DNA from: Pipra filicauda | Lineage: Eukaryota; Chordata; Aves; Passeriformes; Pipridae | NCBI RefSeq assembly: GCF_003945595.2 | Contig: NW_024104558.1 | Coordinates: forward strand, 531,239 to 595,238 | DNA: 64,000 nt | Reading direction: 5' to 3' | Shown: positions 44,901 through 50,565 of the stretch, in pieces | How positions within the stretch are numbered: position 1 is the first letter of the stretch | Layout: the number at the start of each line of letters is the position of its first letter | The notes under the pieces: generated by a model | Seen by the model: the letters and a program-made list of their open reading frames with translations, nothing else | Told to the model about the DNA's origin: nothing | Databases searched by the model: none | Translations under genes and position numbers: made by a program

Positions 44901-47900
44901 CATTTCCACCTCTCAGCTGCAGACATCAGGGTGGTGATCAGTGTGGAAATCAAGCCCCCAACTCCCTAAAAAACTTCCCACATGCATTTCCCCCCCCCTC
45001 AGCCGCGGATATCAGGGTTGGGATCAGCAGGGAAATCCAACCACCAGCTCCCCAAAAGACTTCCCACGTGCATTTTGCCCTCTCAGCTGCAGACATCGGG
45101 GTGGGGATCAGTGTGGAAATCCAGCCCCCCGCTCCCCAAACCCTCCCCACGTGCATTTTGCCCTCTCAGCTGCAGACATCGGGGTGGGGATCAGCGGGGA
45201 AGTCCAACCACCAGTGCCCCAAAACCTCCCCACATGCGTTTCACCCTCCCAGCCGCAGACACTGGGGTGGGGATCAGCGTGGAAATCCAGCCCCCAGCTC
45301 CCCCAAAAACTTCCCACGTGCAGTTCACGCCCCCAGCCGTGGACATCGGGGTGGGGATCAGCAGGGAAATCAACCCCCCAGCTCCCCAAAACCCTCCCCA
45401 TGCGCATTTTGCCCTCTCAGCTGTGGATATCAGCTGGGAAATCAGCGGGGAAATCCAACCACCAGCACTCCCAAACCCCCGCAGACATCGGGGTGGGGAT
45501 CAGCGGGGAAATCCAGCCCCCGGCTCCCCAAAACCCTCCCCACGTGCGTTTCCCCCCCAGCCGCGGACGTCGGGGTGGGGCTGAGCGGGCTGGAGGGGCT
45601 GCAGGCCGTGCAGTGCAGCGACTACGCCCTGGCCCAGTTCTGCCACCTGCAGCGCCTGCTGCTCGTGCACGGCCGCTGGGCCTACCTGCGCGTCTGCAAG
45701 TTCCTCCGCCTCTTCTTCTACAAGACCTTCGCGGGACTCATGGCCCAGGTCTGGTTCGCCTTCCACAGCGGCTTCACGGCTCAGGTGAGGGCTGCAGAGG
45801 TTTGGGGGGGTCACCCGGGATCCCCTGCGGGGACGGTGCCTGGTGGACACTCCACCAAAGTGTCCGAGGCCGGGTTGAACAGGGCTTGGAGCAACCTGAT
45901 CTAGTGCGAGATGTCCCTGCCTGTCATGGGAAGGTTGTACTGGGTGGTCTCTAAAGGTCCTTCCAACCTTTCCAACCAAACGATTCTATACATTCTTAGT
46001 ATATGGCAAGTCTAGAACTAAGAGGGTAAACCCAGTAAGGTCTAGTCAAAGAACAAATCCTGTTACATTTTCCTATTTTTGCCTCATACACCTTTTCAAG
46101 CCGGACCACACACACTGTACTGTGCCAGAGGTGCCTCCTGTGTCTTGCAAAAAAGCTTCACCACAGTGAGAGCACCCTGGTCCTCTTTCTCCCTTGCCAT
46201 GTCTGATTTTTTGGGGTTGCCTGGGTGAGCTGTAACTGGTTGTCTGCTTTTTACCTGGCTGGACTGGGAGAAGCACCCTGGGGAGGTTCAGGATGTCCCT
46301 GTGAGCTGCAGCTCAGCCGTGGACAGACGCAGGGAAAGATCCCTCGTGGTTTCTTCCAAAATGGGAGCTTTTCTCCCAAAGGCCATCGGTGGCACTTGGG
46401 CAGCACTGCAGAGCTCCAGCCCCCACCTCCACCTGCACCACAGCACGTTGTCCGTGGGGCTGCTGCAGAACCTGGGCCAAGCCCATGGGAATTTCCATGT
46501 TTGGATGTGTCTCTTGGACTCACCCCTGGGGCTTGAGCTTCCTTTCTGAGCCTTTCCAAAGCATCTCTGAGCTCACAGCTGCTTCCTCTTCCCTTCCAGC
46601 CCCTGTTCGAGGGCTGGTTCCTTGCACTCTACAACATTTTCTACACTTCCTACCCCGTGCTGTCCGTGGGCCTCCTGGAGCAGGTATGGATTTACTGGGC
46701 TCCTCCCTGTGCCCAGAGGCTGCATCCCTGGGGGGTGGGAATGAGCCTGGCACTCCTTGCACCCCATCTGCACCACCCTTGGTGTGGTACTGGCAGCTCG
46801 AGGGGCACGTGGAGCTCACCAGTCCTGGGGTGCCTGTTCCCCACCACCCCAGAGCCGCTGGGAGAGGGACCCCCTGCAGCTCCCCCGGGGGGTGTGTGGG
46901 GTGGGGTGGCCCCATCCTGCTCCCCCAGTCCCTGCAGCCCCCCTGTGATGCCCGGCGCCCTCCTGGCAGGACGTGAGTGCCAAGAAGAGCCTGGAGTTCC
47001 CTGAGCTCTACGTGACTGGGCAGCAGGACGAGCTCTTCAACTACCGTGTTTTCGGGGTCACCCTCCTGCACGGGGTTGGCACTTCACTCACCAGCTTCTA
47101 CATCGCCCTCTGGGCCTTCGAGGACCACGTTGGCAGCAAAGCTGTCGGGGACTACGAGTCCTTCTCCGTCACCGTGGCCGTGTCGGCGCTGCTCTCGGTC
47201 CTCGTGGAGGTGAGCATGGATCTGCTCCTCCCCAGACCCAGGTGTTTAGGGTCCCCACAGCAGATGTTTAGGGTCTGCAGCTCTGGGCTCTGACACCTTC
47301 CCCAGTGGCTTCATGGCTGGGGGATGATCACCTTGGGATGGAGGAGGGATCTGGGACAAAAAGGCCACCACGGCCCCCATGGGACACTGCGTGCTCTGCC
47401 CCTGTCCCCCCAGATCGTCCTGGACACCAAGTTCTGGACAGTGCTGTCCTTCCTGATGGTCACAGCCAGCCTGCTGTTCTTCTGCCTCTTCTCCTTCCTG
47501 ACCCAAAGTATTGATGCCTTCAGGATAGCCCCTGCCATCTTCTGCTTCCCAGGTGAGCTGCCCTGGGGATGCCCTTCCCCGGCCAGGAGAGCCCAGCCTG
47601 GCCTTGGTGCTACGACCTGTTTCCCACTCTGTGGATCATCTCCTTTTTGCCGCTTCCCAATCTTGCCATCTTGATATTTGACTCCACTTTAGGTGCCATC
47701 TCTTCTTCAGAGCCCTCAGCACCTCCACGGGTGGGCTCCTGTCCCCCAGCAGTTGTTCCCTCTGCCCTCTCCACCTTCCCTACTCAAACATCCCCCCCAA
47801 ATTCTCGTGCTGACAGATGCCAGCTGGAATGCCTTCACTGACCCCTACGTCCTGCTGGTGGTCCTGCTGTCCCTGGTGGTGAACACCCTCCCCTCACTCA

Positions 47901-48851
47901 CCGTCCACGCGTTCTGTGCCACCGTGGGCAAAGCCACCACCCAGCAGGTGAGGGCTGGGAGGGGCTGGCATGGGGGGGCTGCCTCCCACTACTCTTGGTG
48001 TCTGGGATTGCTGATGGGAAGGGTGAGGTCCCCCAGGAAGCCTGGATTGCAGCGGTGGGATATGTCACCTCTCCGTGCTGGCACCAGTCGTGGTGGTCTT
48101 CCATGACACTGGCGCCCAACTCTGACTCCAGGGCCCTCTTCCCAGATTATTCCAGGGCCCTGGGCAAAGAGACCTGTCCCAACTCTTGGAGAGGGTCTGC
48201 TTTTGGCTGCAGTAAGGAACTGGCCTCCAGGACCTCCCACGAGGCTCTGGGCTCTGCTGGAGGTCTTGGTGCCACCCCAGCCTTGGTAGAGCTCATCCCC
48301 ACCTGGTTATACCTTTCTGGTGCTACAAAGAGTCCCAGAGGGGTGCAGGGATTGAGATCATGCTTCAGAGCTCCACGAGCTCTGCACACCCCTGGGAGAG
48401 TCCCCACATTCCTCATCCCACCCACCATCCCCAAAATCAGGTTGTGCTGGAGCTGGGAGCCAAACCGTGTCCCGGTGGAGGTGCCCCCTGTGCTCCCTGC
48501 GTGTCCCCCCTCGGGGTGAGGGCTCACCTGGGAGGTGTCCTCAGCCCTGATCTCCCCCCCTCCTTGCAGAAGATCCACTTGAAGGCCAAGAAGGAGCCGG
48601 AGCCCTCGGTGGAGCTGAAGGCCCACGTCCCTCGGGGCTCCTTCTGCCGCCGCTCCAGCTACGCCTTCTCCCACCAGGAGGGCTACGCTGGGCTCATCAC
48701 CAGGGGGGACAGCCTGAGGGTCAGGGCCAGCCCTGGGGACAGCCTGCAAGCCAAGGCCAGCCCTGGGGACAGTCTGAGGGCCAGGGCCACCCGCAGCAGC
48801 ATCCCAGAGGGGACCCTGGCCATGTCACCCCCCCCCAGCCCCTCGGTGTAG
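29893..48851 (+). CDS. ATP8B3: ATP8B3, class I type 8B P4-ATPase (phospholipid flippase), 27 coding exons, complete
   Basis: Twenty-seven exons joined in consistent phase give 1238 residues, a usual length for ATP8B proteins. P4-ATPases use ATP to move phospholipid from the outer to the inner membrane leaflet, normally with a CDC50/TMEM30 subunit. Visible motifs in order: [10 protein letters not shown] near the start (19-28), TM1-2 (about 70-120), actuator motif DGETNLK (about 188-194), TM3-4 ending in PMSM (358-361), phosphorylation motif DKTGTLT with D411, nucleotide-domain KGAD (567), LTGDK (679-683), GDGANDVNM (862-870), then TM5-10 (about 915-1145) and a basic tail with [16 protein letters not shown]. 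The tail motif marks the ATP8B subfamily; synteny with REXO1 and ONECUT3 selects ATP8B3 over ATP8B1, B2 or B4. The start codon sits in a perfect Kozak context (gccaccATGG). In mammals ATP8B3 is mainly known from testis and the acrosome; its role in birds is not shown here. Confidence 0.93.
29948..30677 (+). other. ATP8B3: ATP8B3 intron 1
   Basis: Unique sequence to about 30455, then the 27-bp minisatellite that runs almost to the exon 2 acceptor. Confidence 0.8.
30455..30662. repeat. 27-bp minisatellite abutting exon 2 acceptor
   Basis: About eight units of ctggctctgg-tgggagctgg-gggtgtc, in gggagg and tggtgg versions, some shortened. They end 15 bases before the exon 2 acceptor, so the unit gggtgtcct leads directly into its polypyrimidine tract. 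Confidence 0.95.
30678..30769 (+). CDS. ATP8B3: ATP8B3 coding exon 2
   Basis: Acceptor gctttcccag|cct and donor tacagg|gtgagc; phase 1 to 0. It reads [20 protein letters not shown], the conserved N-terminal segment of ATP8B proteins. Confidence 0.92.
30770..31292 (+). other. ATP8B3: ATP8B3 intron 2
   Basis: AT-rich in its 3' half (30990-31200). No repeat or exon is supported. Confidence 0.65.
31293..31406 (+). CDS. ATP8B3: ATP8B3 coding exon 3, start of TM1
   Basis: Acceptor cccctgcag|ggc and donor ctgcag|gtgaca, phase 0. It encodes [20 protein letters not shown] and [13 protein letters not shown], the lead-in to TM1. Confidence 0.95.
31407..32338 (+). other. ATP8B3: ATP8B3 intron 3
   Basis: About half is the CR1 fragment at 31580-32060; the remainder is unique. 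Confidence 0.75.
31580..32060 (+). mobile_element. CR1 LINE fragment in ATP8B3 intron 3
   Basis: It is a close copy of the fragment at 20090 (gatgtggagctgctggagag to aaccattctgggattcagtg). The two probably come from the same recent subfamily. Confidence 0.9.
32339..32437 (+). CDS. ATP8B3: ATP8B3 coding exon 4, TM2
   Basis: Acceptor ctcctctag|acc and donor gacatc|gtgagt, phase 0. It encodes [20 protein letters not shown] and [13 protein letters not shown]. Confidence 0.95.
32438..32905 (+). other. ATP8B3: ATP8B3 intron 4
   Basis: It starts with a short imperfect repeat of gggatgtgggatgtggggt (32440-32490) directly at the donor. The rest is unique. Confidence 0.65.
32906..32967 (+). CDS. ATP8B3: ATP8B3 coding exon 5
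   Basis: Acceptor tctgtgcag|ggc and donor aagag|gtgagg; phase 0 to 2. It reads [20 protein letters not shown], the start of the actuator domain. Confidence 0.93.
32968..33526 (+). other. ATP8B3: ATP8B3 intron 5
   Basis: Unique GC-rich sequence; nothing further recognised. Confidence 0.6.
33527..33599 (+). CDS. ATP8B3: ATP8B3 coding exon 6
   Basis: Acceptor tcccgcag|gtt after a C-rich tract and donor gtcccg|gtgagc; phase 2 to 0. It reads [20 protein letters not shown] then SVVP, the P-type ATPase VGDIV motif. Confidence 0.95.
33690..33760 (+). CDS. ATP8B3: ATP8B3 coding exon 7
   Basis: The acceptor is gctcctcaag|gct and the donor gacgg|gtgagg, phase 0 to 2. It reads [20 protein letters not shown] and EIDG. 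The donor is the first unit of a 34-bp minisatellite. Confidence 0.95.
33761..34440. repeat. 34-bp minisatellite starting at the exon 7 donor
   Basis: About 20 units of the type gtgaggaggggacaggggac plus atcgtggccatgga, period 34 (for example 34187 and 34221). The first unit is the exon 7 splice donor itself, and later units keep gtgagg or gtgaga. One strand is rich in GGGGAC runs. Confidence 0.95.
34441..34924 (+). other. ATP8B3: ATP8B3 intron 7, 3' part
   Basis: Unique sequence after the minisatellite; no element recognised. Confidence 0.6.
34925..35007 (+). CDS. ATP8B3: ATP8B3 coding exon 8, actuator motif
   Basis: Acceptor tgttcacag|gga and donor gatg|gtgagt; phase 2 to 1. It completes DGETNLK, the loop that dephosphorylates the aspartyl intermediate, and continues [20 protein letters not shown]. 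Confidence 0.95.
35008..35930 (+). other. ATP8B3: ATP8B3 intron 8
   Basis: Unique 923 bases, AT-richer at 35440-35800; nothing recognised. Confidence 0.6.
35931..36089 (+). CDS. ATP8B3: ATP8B3 coding exon 9
   Basis: Acceptor tctcctgcag|gga and donor gctg|gtgaga; phase 1 to 1. It reads [20 protein letters not shown] and [20 protein letters not shown], the end of the actuator domain. Confidence 0.95.
36090..36526 (+). other. ATP8B3: ATP8B3 intron 9
   Basis: Unique sequence; nothing recognised. Confidence 0.6.
36527..36615 (+). CDS. ATP8B3: ATP8B3 coding exon 10
   Basis: Acceptor ctgtccag|gat and donor gtcgtg|gtgagt; phase 1 to 0. It reads [20 protein letters not shown] then [10 protein letters not shown], leading into TM3. 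Confidence 0.95.
36616..36967 (+). other. ATP8B3: ATP8B3 intron 10
   Basis: Contains the antisense CR1 at 36765 and a short repeat of catccYgggac near 36910-36950, just before exon 11. Confidence 0.65.
36765..36880 (-). mobile_element. CR1 LINE 3' fragment, antisense
   Basis: It has acagaatcagagaacggttc, gggttggaagggaccttaaa and ccctgccatgggcaggga. It ends about 90 bases before exon 11. Confidence 0.87.
36968..37161 (+). CDS. ATP8B3: ATP8B3 coding exon 11, TM3-TM4
   Basis: Acceptor ccctccccag|atc and donor atcac|gtaagg; phase 0 to 2. TM3 is [19 protein letters not shown] and TM4 is [13 protein letters not shown]. The usual P4 PISL signature reads PMSM. Confidence 0.95.
37162..37856 (+). other. 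ATP8B3: ATP8B3 intron 11 with a short 19-bp repeat
   Basis: About four units of actggggtcacagcctcaa (37225-37300) near the donor end; the rest is unique. Confidence 0.75.
37857..38065 (+). CDS. ATP8B3: ATP8B3 coding exon 12, phosphorylation site
   Basis: Acceptor ctccccag|gct and donor ctacg|gtaacc; phase 2 to 1. It contains [20 protein letters not shown]; the Asp is the phosphorylated catalytic residue (about 411). Confidence 0.97.
38066..39331 (+). other. ATP8B3: ATP8B3 intron 12 (largest of the central introns)
   Basis: Unique. About 38630-38770 is markedly AT-rich, with taattaga-like homeodomain cores. No CR1 or exon was recognised. Confidence 0.6.
39332..39366 (+). CDS. ATP8B3: ATP8B3 coding exon 13 (short)
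   Basis: Acceptor attttggcag|gtc and donor ccacca|gtgagt; 35 bp, phase 1 to 0. It reads [12 protein letters not shown]. It is weakly conserved but needed to restore phase between exons 12 and 14. Confidence 0.75.
39690..39828 (+). CDS. ATP8B3: ATP8B3 coding exon 14
   Basis: The acceptor is gcctcccgcag|ggg. The donor is agagg-g|gtggtg, weak but required to give phase 1 and read [17 protein letters not shown] into exon 15. It encodes [18 protein letters not shown], the start of the nucleotide-binding domain. Confidence 0.87.
39829..40531 (+). other. ATP8B3: ATP8B3 intron 14
   Basis: Holds the antisense CR1 at 40095-40395; the flanks are unique. Confidence 0.7.
40095..40395 (-). mobile_element. 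CR1 LINE 3' fragment, antisense
   Basis: It has catggaatcccagactggtc, cctgccatgggcagggacac and ccaatatcccatctcaccct. It ends about 140 bases before exon 15. Confidence 0.88.
40532..40720 (+). CDS. ATP8B3: ATP8B3 coding exon 15, nucleotide-binding domain
   Basis: Acceptor ctctctgcag|acc and donor cctgg|gtgagg; phase 1 to 1. It reads [20 protein letters not shown] and [20 protein letters not shown], with [11 protein letters not shown]. Confidence 0.95.
40721..41355 (+). other. ATP8B3: ATP8B3 intron 15
   Basis: Holds the CR1 at 40815-41015; the rest is unique. Confidence 0.7.
40815..41015 (+). mobile_element. CR1 LINE 3' fragment (divergent subfamily)
   Basis: It has ggctgcccagggaggg, ggacagactggacgtggcat and cagactcgatgatctcaggg, and ends in aaatgattctgtgattctgt. 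Confidence 0.85.
41356..41468 (+). CDS. ATP8B3: ATP8B3 coding exon 16
   Basis: Acceptor cctcccag|tgc and donor ctggat|gtgagt; phase 1 to 0. It contains [18 protein letters not shown], the KGAD motif that contacts ATP. Confidence 0.95.
41469..41797 (+). other. ATP8B3: ATP8B3 intron 16
   Basis: Unique 329 bases; nothing recognised. Confidence 0.6.
41798..41962 (+). CDS. ATP8B3: ATP8B3 coding exon 17
   Basis: Acceptor ctccctgcag|ctc and donor ctgcag|gtggga, phase 0. It reads [20 protein letters not shown] and [14 protein letters not shown]. Confidence 0.95.
42188..42460. repeat. 68-bp tandem repeat ending at exon 18 acceptor
   Basis: Four units begin with ccaggggtaattcccagctc or close variants at 42188, 42256, 42324 and 42392. 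The last runs into the real acceptor (ctccttccag, ending 42460). Each unit carries the acceptor-like ctccttcatccag. Confidence 0.95.
42461..42572 (+). CDS. ATP8B3: ATP8B3 coding exon 18
   Basis: Acceptor ctccttccag|ctg and donor aacgag|gtcagt; phase 0 to 1. It reads [20 protein letters not shown] and [10 protein letters not shown] with the TGDK motif. The acceptor is the last unit of a 68-bp tandem repeat. Confidence 0.96.
42573..42996 (+). other. ATP8B3: ATP8B3 intron 18
   Basis: Holds the CR1 at 42625-42760; the rest is unique. Confidence 0.7.
42625..42760 (+). mobile_element. CR1 LINE 3' fragment (same divergent subfamily as 40815)
   Basis: It has ctggaggtgtttaaggacag, ctggatgtggcatcagtgcc and gatgatctcagaggtctttt. 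Confidence 0.83.
42997..43072 (+). CDS. ATP8B3: ATP8B3 coding exon 19
   Basis: Acceptor gtgttgcag|aga and donor atcag|gtgagg; phase 1 to 2. It reads [20 protein letters not shown] then EEKEI. Confidence 0.95.
43073..43493 (+). other. ATP8B3: ATP8B3 intron 19
   Basis: Unique 421 bases; nothing recognised. Confidence 0.6.
43494..43635 (+). CDS. ATP8B3: ATP8B3 coding exon 20
   Basis: Acceptor ctcacacag|tga and donor ttcctg|gtaagg; phase 2 to 0. It reads [20 protein letters not shown] and [11 protein letters not shown]. The Ser/Pro/Gln-rich middle is variable among paralogs. Confidence 0.9.
43636..43949 (+). other. ATP8B3: ATP8B3 intron 20
   Basis: Unique 314 bases. Its 3' end depends on the uncertain exon 21 acceptor. 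Confidence 0.55.
43950..44295 (+). CDS. ATP8B3: ATP8B3 coding exon 21, hinge motif
   Basis: The 3' part is unmistakable: [20 protein letters not shown] through [13 protein letters not shown]; donor atcaaaa|gtgagt, phase 1. The 5' boundary at 43950 (agatgtaag|agc) is the phase-0 acceptor that fits exon 20, but its consensus is poor. The first about 65 residues, including [20 protein letters not shown], are unlike other ATP8B members and may be a lineage-specific part of the nucleotide domain. Confidence 0.85.
44296..44689 (+). other. ATP8B3: ATP8B3 intron 21, 5' part
   Basis: Unique sequence before the tandem repeat begins; nothing recognised. Confidence 0.6.
44690..45560. repeat. 84-bp tandem repeat copying the exon 22 acceptor and exon start
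   Basis: About ten units, with the gacatc/gatatc core at 44754, 44838, 44922, 45008, 45092, 45175, 45258, 45342, 45426 and 45484, and the real exon core at 45566. Spacing is 82-86 bp except the shortened ninth unit. Each full unit holds a pyrimidine-rich ...cccYctcag, then ctgcagacatcggggtgggg (ADIGVG), then gaaatccagcccccagctcc and ccctccccacgtgca. Confidence 0.96.
45561..45784 (+). CDS. ATP8B3: ATP8B3 coding exon 22, TM5
   Basis: Acceptor cccccccag|ccg and donor gctcag|gtgagg; phase 1 to 0. It reads [40 protein letters not shown] and [12 protein letters not shown]. Its first 20 bases are repeated about ten times upstream. Confidence 0.96.
45785..46599 (+). other. ATP8B3: ATP8B3 intron 22
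   Basis: Holds the CR1 at 45850-46000, followed by AT-richer unique sequence (46000-46250). Confidence 0.7.
45850..46000 (+). mobile_element. CR1 LINE 3' fragment
   Basis: It has gttgaacagggcttggagca and gtctctaaaggtccttcc, and ends in ccaaacgattctatacattc. Confidence 0.85.
46600..46683 (+). CDS. ATP8B3: ATP8B3 coding exon 23
   Basis: Acceptor cccttccag|ccc and donor gagcag|gtatgg, phase 0. It reads [20 protein letters not shown] then LSVGLLEQ, a luminal loop plus TM6. Confidence 0.95.
46970..47209 (+). CDS. ATP8B3: ATP8B3 coding exon 24
   Basis: Acceptor cctggcag|gac and donor gtggag|gtgagc, phase 0. It reads [20 protein letters not shown] and [22 protein letters not shown]7-8 region. Confidence 0.95.
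47414..47552 (+). CDS. ATP8B3: ATP8B3 coding exon 25
   Basis: Acceptor tccccccag|atc and donor ttcccag|gtgagc; phase 0 to 1. It reads [20 protein letters not shown] and [16 protein letters not shown], a transmembrane hairpin. Confidence 0.95.
47817..47947 (+). CDS. ATP8B3: ATP8B3 coding exon 26, last TM
   Basis: Acceptor gtgctgacag|atg and donor cagcag|gtgagg; phase 1 to 0. It reads [20 protein letters not shown] then [14 protein letters not shown]. Confidence 0.93.
47948..48569 (+). other. ATP8B3: ATP8B3 intron 26
   Basis: Unique 622 bases; nothing recognised. Confidence 0.6.
48570..48851 (+). CDS. ATP8B3: ATP8B3 coding exon 27, cytosolic tail and stop
   Basis: Acceptor ctccttgcag|aag, then 93 codons and TAG (48849-48851). 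It contains [20 protein letters not shown], the conserved ATP8B tail, followed by a three-fold 10-residue repeat ([30 protein letters not shown]) and a Pro/Ser end. Confidence 0.94.
   Translation, partial: KIHLKAKKEPEPSVELKAHVPRGSFCRRSSYAFSHQEGYAGLITRGDSLRVRASPGDSLQAKASPGDSLRARATRSSIPEGTLAMSPPPSPSV
48709..48798 (+). repeat. ATP8B3: 30-bp coding tandem repeat in the ATP8B3 tail (3 units)
   Basis: Units gacagcctgagggtcagggc, gacagcctgcaagccaaggc and gacagtctgagggccagggc lie 30 bases apart and preserve frame. They give a basic D-S-L-x-x-(R/K)-A repeat after the conserved [10 protein letters not shown] motif. Confidence 0.9.
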
Positions 48852-49047
48852 CTGCCCTGGCTGGCACCGACCTCCCACCCTGCTGGGACAGGGGAGGAGT
48901 GTCAAAGGCACACAGCTGGCTGGTTCTCTCCTCTTCTGGGCCACCTTTTAGTCTCATTGGATGAGTTTGCAGCCCCCGTGGCTGCAGAGGGGCTGGCCCA
49001 GCCTGGGGGGTGCTGAGCCCTGGGCTGTGTCCTGCAGTGGCTCCACC

Positions 49048-49280
49048 TCACAGAATCACTTCATTAGGGCTGGAAGGGACCTCTGAGGTCACCCCCACCC
49101 AGTGTGTGCGTGGGCTTGGCAGGAGGCTGCCAAGCTGTGAAAGCCACTGACTGCTGCCACCAGGCTGGTCCCCTCACCCTGTGACCCCCTGGCTGGCACC
49201 TCAGCCCCCTCCCCTCTGCTGAGCCCCCCAGAGCTGGGCCTTCCTCCTGGCTGAGGCTGCTCCTGCTCCTGGCTGGGGCC
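49048..49280 (-). mobile_element. CR1-like fragment, antisense, in ATP8B3 3' UTR
   Basis: It has cacagaatcacttcattagg and gctggaagggacctctgagg, antisense to a CR1 3' end. The downstream limit is uncertain because the rest has drifted. Confidence 0.65.
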
Positions 49281-49489
49281 ACAGGCAGCGAGGGGGCTGC
49301 CCCAGAGTCATTATCCCACCTCTGAATTAATTAAATGCCCTGGTGGGTGGTGGGTGCAGCCCCTCACCCTGCTCACCCCCACCCCCAGCGTGGGCTGAGC
49401 TGCAGTGGCTGCACAAAGACCTTTGTCTCATGTTCCCCATGCAGGGTTGGTTTCTACCACGTGGCTTTCACGAGCATCAACCCCACAGA

Positions 49490-49620
49490 CCACACGATCC
49501 CAGAATCCCTGAGTGGTTGGGGTTGGAGGATCTTAAAGCTCATTTCTCTCCACCCCCTGCCTCGGGCAGGGACTCCTCCCACTAGCCCAGGTTGCTCAGA
49601 CTCGAGCAGTGGGATTTTGA
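49490..49620 (-). mobile_element. CR1 LINE 3' fragment, antisense, in ATP8B3 3' UTR
   Basis: It has cacgatcccagaatccctga, ggttggggttggaggatctt and ccactagcccaggttgctca. Confidence 0.83.
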
Positions 49621-50012
49621 AATGCCTCCTGTTTTCTGGAGGAGGATCCATGTGTGGTTGATGGATCCCCTGCAGGTTTTCCTCCCCCAGCCAAACCAGG
49701 CTCCTGCAGCCTCTCCTCGTCCCTCCCCACCACTCCCACCCTTCCCACCTCCTTGCCTTTGCCATCCCTGCACAAGGGGCACGATGTGCCAGCTCCACAC
49801 CCTTCCCCCTTTGGGGACAACTTGTGGCCACAGGTTGTGGCCTCTGCAAAGCCCCAAAAAGAACTCCTGGGGGAGGTTGAAGCACTGAGGGGGCCGTGGG
49901 TCAGCTCTGCCTGCCGGGCACGGGGCACATTCCTGCACATTCTGCTGGAGAAGTTGTGTGTGGACAACTGACTGGTGACTGGGTCACCCTTTTTATTGTT
50001 CTTGTTTTTTAA

Positions 50013-50018
50013 AATAAA
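50013..50018 (+). terminator. ATP8B3: ATP8B3 polyadenylation signal AATAAA
   Basis: AATAAA is embedded in a T-rich then A-rich run (gttttttaaaataaaggatt) and followed by a U-rich stretch. Alternative distal hexamers lie at 50279-50284 and 50331-50336. Confidence 0.75.
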
Positions 50019-50035
50019 GGATTTTAGCTTTTCTC

Positions 50036-50539
50036 TCCTCTCCTGTAAATCTCTGCTACGCCACAAAGGGCAAGAGCTGCACAGAAAGGTCCTGTGGTCC
50101 CTCTGTGTGTGTGTCACCGGTGCTCGTGCCGTGGTAAAATGCACAGGAGGACAAGACATTTGGGTAAAATGACAGCAAATTCAATCAGCCACGGGGACTT
50201 GGCCCTGCCTGCAGCACACGTGACTCGATGGGTTTGTTTAACAAGTGCTTTGGCCTCGTCTGCACTGAGTTTGTGAGAATTAAAGTGTTTTCCTTGGGCT
50301 CTGGCCAGAAGGGTCTGGACGGTGCCAAGAAATAAAAGTCTTTCCTCTAGGAAAGCTCTCAGCCCTGCAACCAAGAGGTGGAAACCGGGAGAAACTTCTC
50401 CCAGCTGCCTGGGCACGATCCCCAAACCTCCATCCTGGTGCTGCCAGGGCAGGTTTAGGGAGAGGAGCTGAGGTGGTTAAAATGGGGCATCAGGAGGGAA
50501 GTGACCCCCCTGTCACTGTGGGACACACACACACGCCAG
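50036..50539. other. Tail-to-tail gap between ATP8B3 and ONECUT3
   Basis: About 500 bases with alternative plus-strand polyadenylation hexamers (50279, 50331) and the ONECUT3 downstream GU element. No gene. Confidence 0.65.
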
Positions 50540-50559
50540 GGTGAATGACTAGAAAATAA

Positions 50560-50565
50560 TTTATT
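50560..50565 (-). terminator. ONECUT3: Distal ONECUT3 polyadenylation signal AATAAA
   Basis: On the minus strand, cttcaataaattattttc is followed 26-36 bases later by gtgtgtgtgtg (50534-50524), the expected GU-rich downstream element. It lies about 500 bases from the converging ATP8B3 end. Confidence 0.7.

Larger units (their letters stand above)
48852..50035 (+). other. ATP8B3: ATP8B3 3' untranslated region
   Basis: It runs from the stop to the AATAAA at 50013 and includes two antisense CR1 fragments. Further signals at 50279 (ATTAAA) and 50331 (AATAAA) could make a longer form. Confidence 0.75.

Noticed and set aside
44588..45904. A 438-codon plus-strand open frame through the ATP8B3 repeat
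   Set aside because: Not an independent gene. It is the tandem repeat read in the frame of exon 22, and is kept only as support for the decoy-acceptor finding.
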